Shown piece after piece: positions 40,189 to 40,416 of a stretch of 40,416 bases of DNA. Numbering within the stretch: position 1 is the first letter of the stretch; the number at the start of each line of letters is the position of its first letter. Source of the DNA: CAYNFH01 sp964396385 (GTDB taxonomy: Bacteria; Armatimonadota; Chthonomonadetes; Chthonomonadales; CAJBBX01); assembly GCA_964396385.1 (NCBI GenBank), contig CAYNFH010000029.1:1-40416 (forward strand), in the 5' to 3' direction. A program made the translations under genes and the position numbers. The notes below the pieces were generated by a model. That model had not been told where the DNA came from. It ran no database searches and saw only the letters and a program-made list of their open reading frames with translations.

Positions 40189-40416
40189 CTACTCCCCTCT
40201 TACAACCACTTCCGCCGGCCGCAGTAGCTCGGCCGTCGGGCTTCCAGAAGCCGTAAAGTAGACAGCAGGCGCGAGGCACTCCACAATCTTGGGGTTCGTT
40301 TCGCCACCCTCGTGGTGCGCTACTTTCACGCGCATGCTCTCGTGATAGTCCTCGTCCACGTGCTCTTCGACTGCTATTCCGATATCGACAAGGCGCTCGG
40401 CGTGGCGTGCCGGGGC
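40189..40416 (-). CDS. Partial gene, 3' end only, unknown function
   Basis: The minus-strand frame is open from the window edge to the TAG at 40191-40189 and encodes 75 residues (HAERLVDIGIAVEEHVDE, then RVKVAHHEGG, and PTAELLRPAEVVVRGE at the end). The stop is one base from the Hsp70 start and GGGAG of that start lies inside this gene, indicating translational coupling. The family cannot be recognised from this fragment; a GrpE-like or other Hsp70 partner is possible but not shown. Confidence 0.6.
   Translation of the reverse strand, partial: APARHAERLVDIGIAVEEHVDEDYHESMRVKVAHHEGGETNPKIVECLAPAVYFTASGSPTAELLRPAEVVVRGE

Overview
The window is GC-rich, densely coded bacterial DNA with long signal-peptide-bearing proteins. 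It carries an AfsR/SARP regulator with a TPR tail, a CsgG-domain protein, BlaI/M56 regulation, a subtilase with C-terminal WGT repeats, a GEMM-I (c-di-GMP) riboswitch and a dispersed CTGTCATTCCGAGC-type repeat. This mix recalls Armatimonadota or Chloroflexota, but no taxonomic marker gene is present, so the assignment is a guess.

Left part (1-15.4 kb): a small membrane protein and a secreted GH18 chitinase converge on a 1165-residue SARP regulator. Divergent from the regulator, behind two TGTAGGA direct repeats spaced 11 bp apart (a SARP-type box), lies an operon for two secreted proteins of about 1090 and 1060 residues and a CsgG-domain protein. Facing it is a secreted S8 protease. Its leader is a c-di-GMP-I riboswitch whose P1 stem overlaps the ribosome-binding site and whose variable loop is filled by an 80-nt oligomer-repeat insertion.

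Middle (15.5-31.7 kb): a transaminase/omega-amidase pair, a class V aminotransferase, a membrane-anchored SecD P1-head protein, a D-2-hydroxyacid dehydrogenase, an acyltransferase-3, a PIG-L deacetylase and a tRNA-Ser with encoded CCA. Then comes a BlaI/M56 operon in which the M56 peptidase ends in a putative ligand-binding domain that is also the C-terminal domain of a secreted esterase two genes downstream. REP-like elements and unusual inverted oligomer arrays lie between and inside these genes.

Right part (31.7-40.4 kb): a toxin-antitoxin locus (an HTH antitoxin with a VapB/Phd-like tail and a VapC toxin broken by a stop codon) borders an island of 13 tRNA genes, all on the minus strand and none encoding CCA. 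The island contains a PcfJ-like gene and a DRB0094-family RNA ligase. Two of its tRNAs (Ile, Phe) have C instead of the near-universal U at position 33. I read this as a mobile translation/tRNA-repair island and regard it as the most interesting object here. Beyond it are a small promoter-terminator unit and an Hsp70 / APH-like kinase operon that runs off the window edge.

Coordinates, motifs and alignments are from reading by eye. Functions are by family resemblance and no database search was possible.
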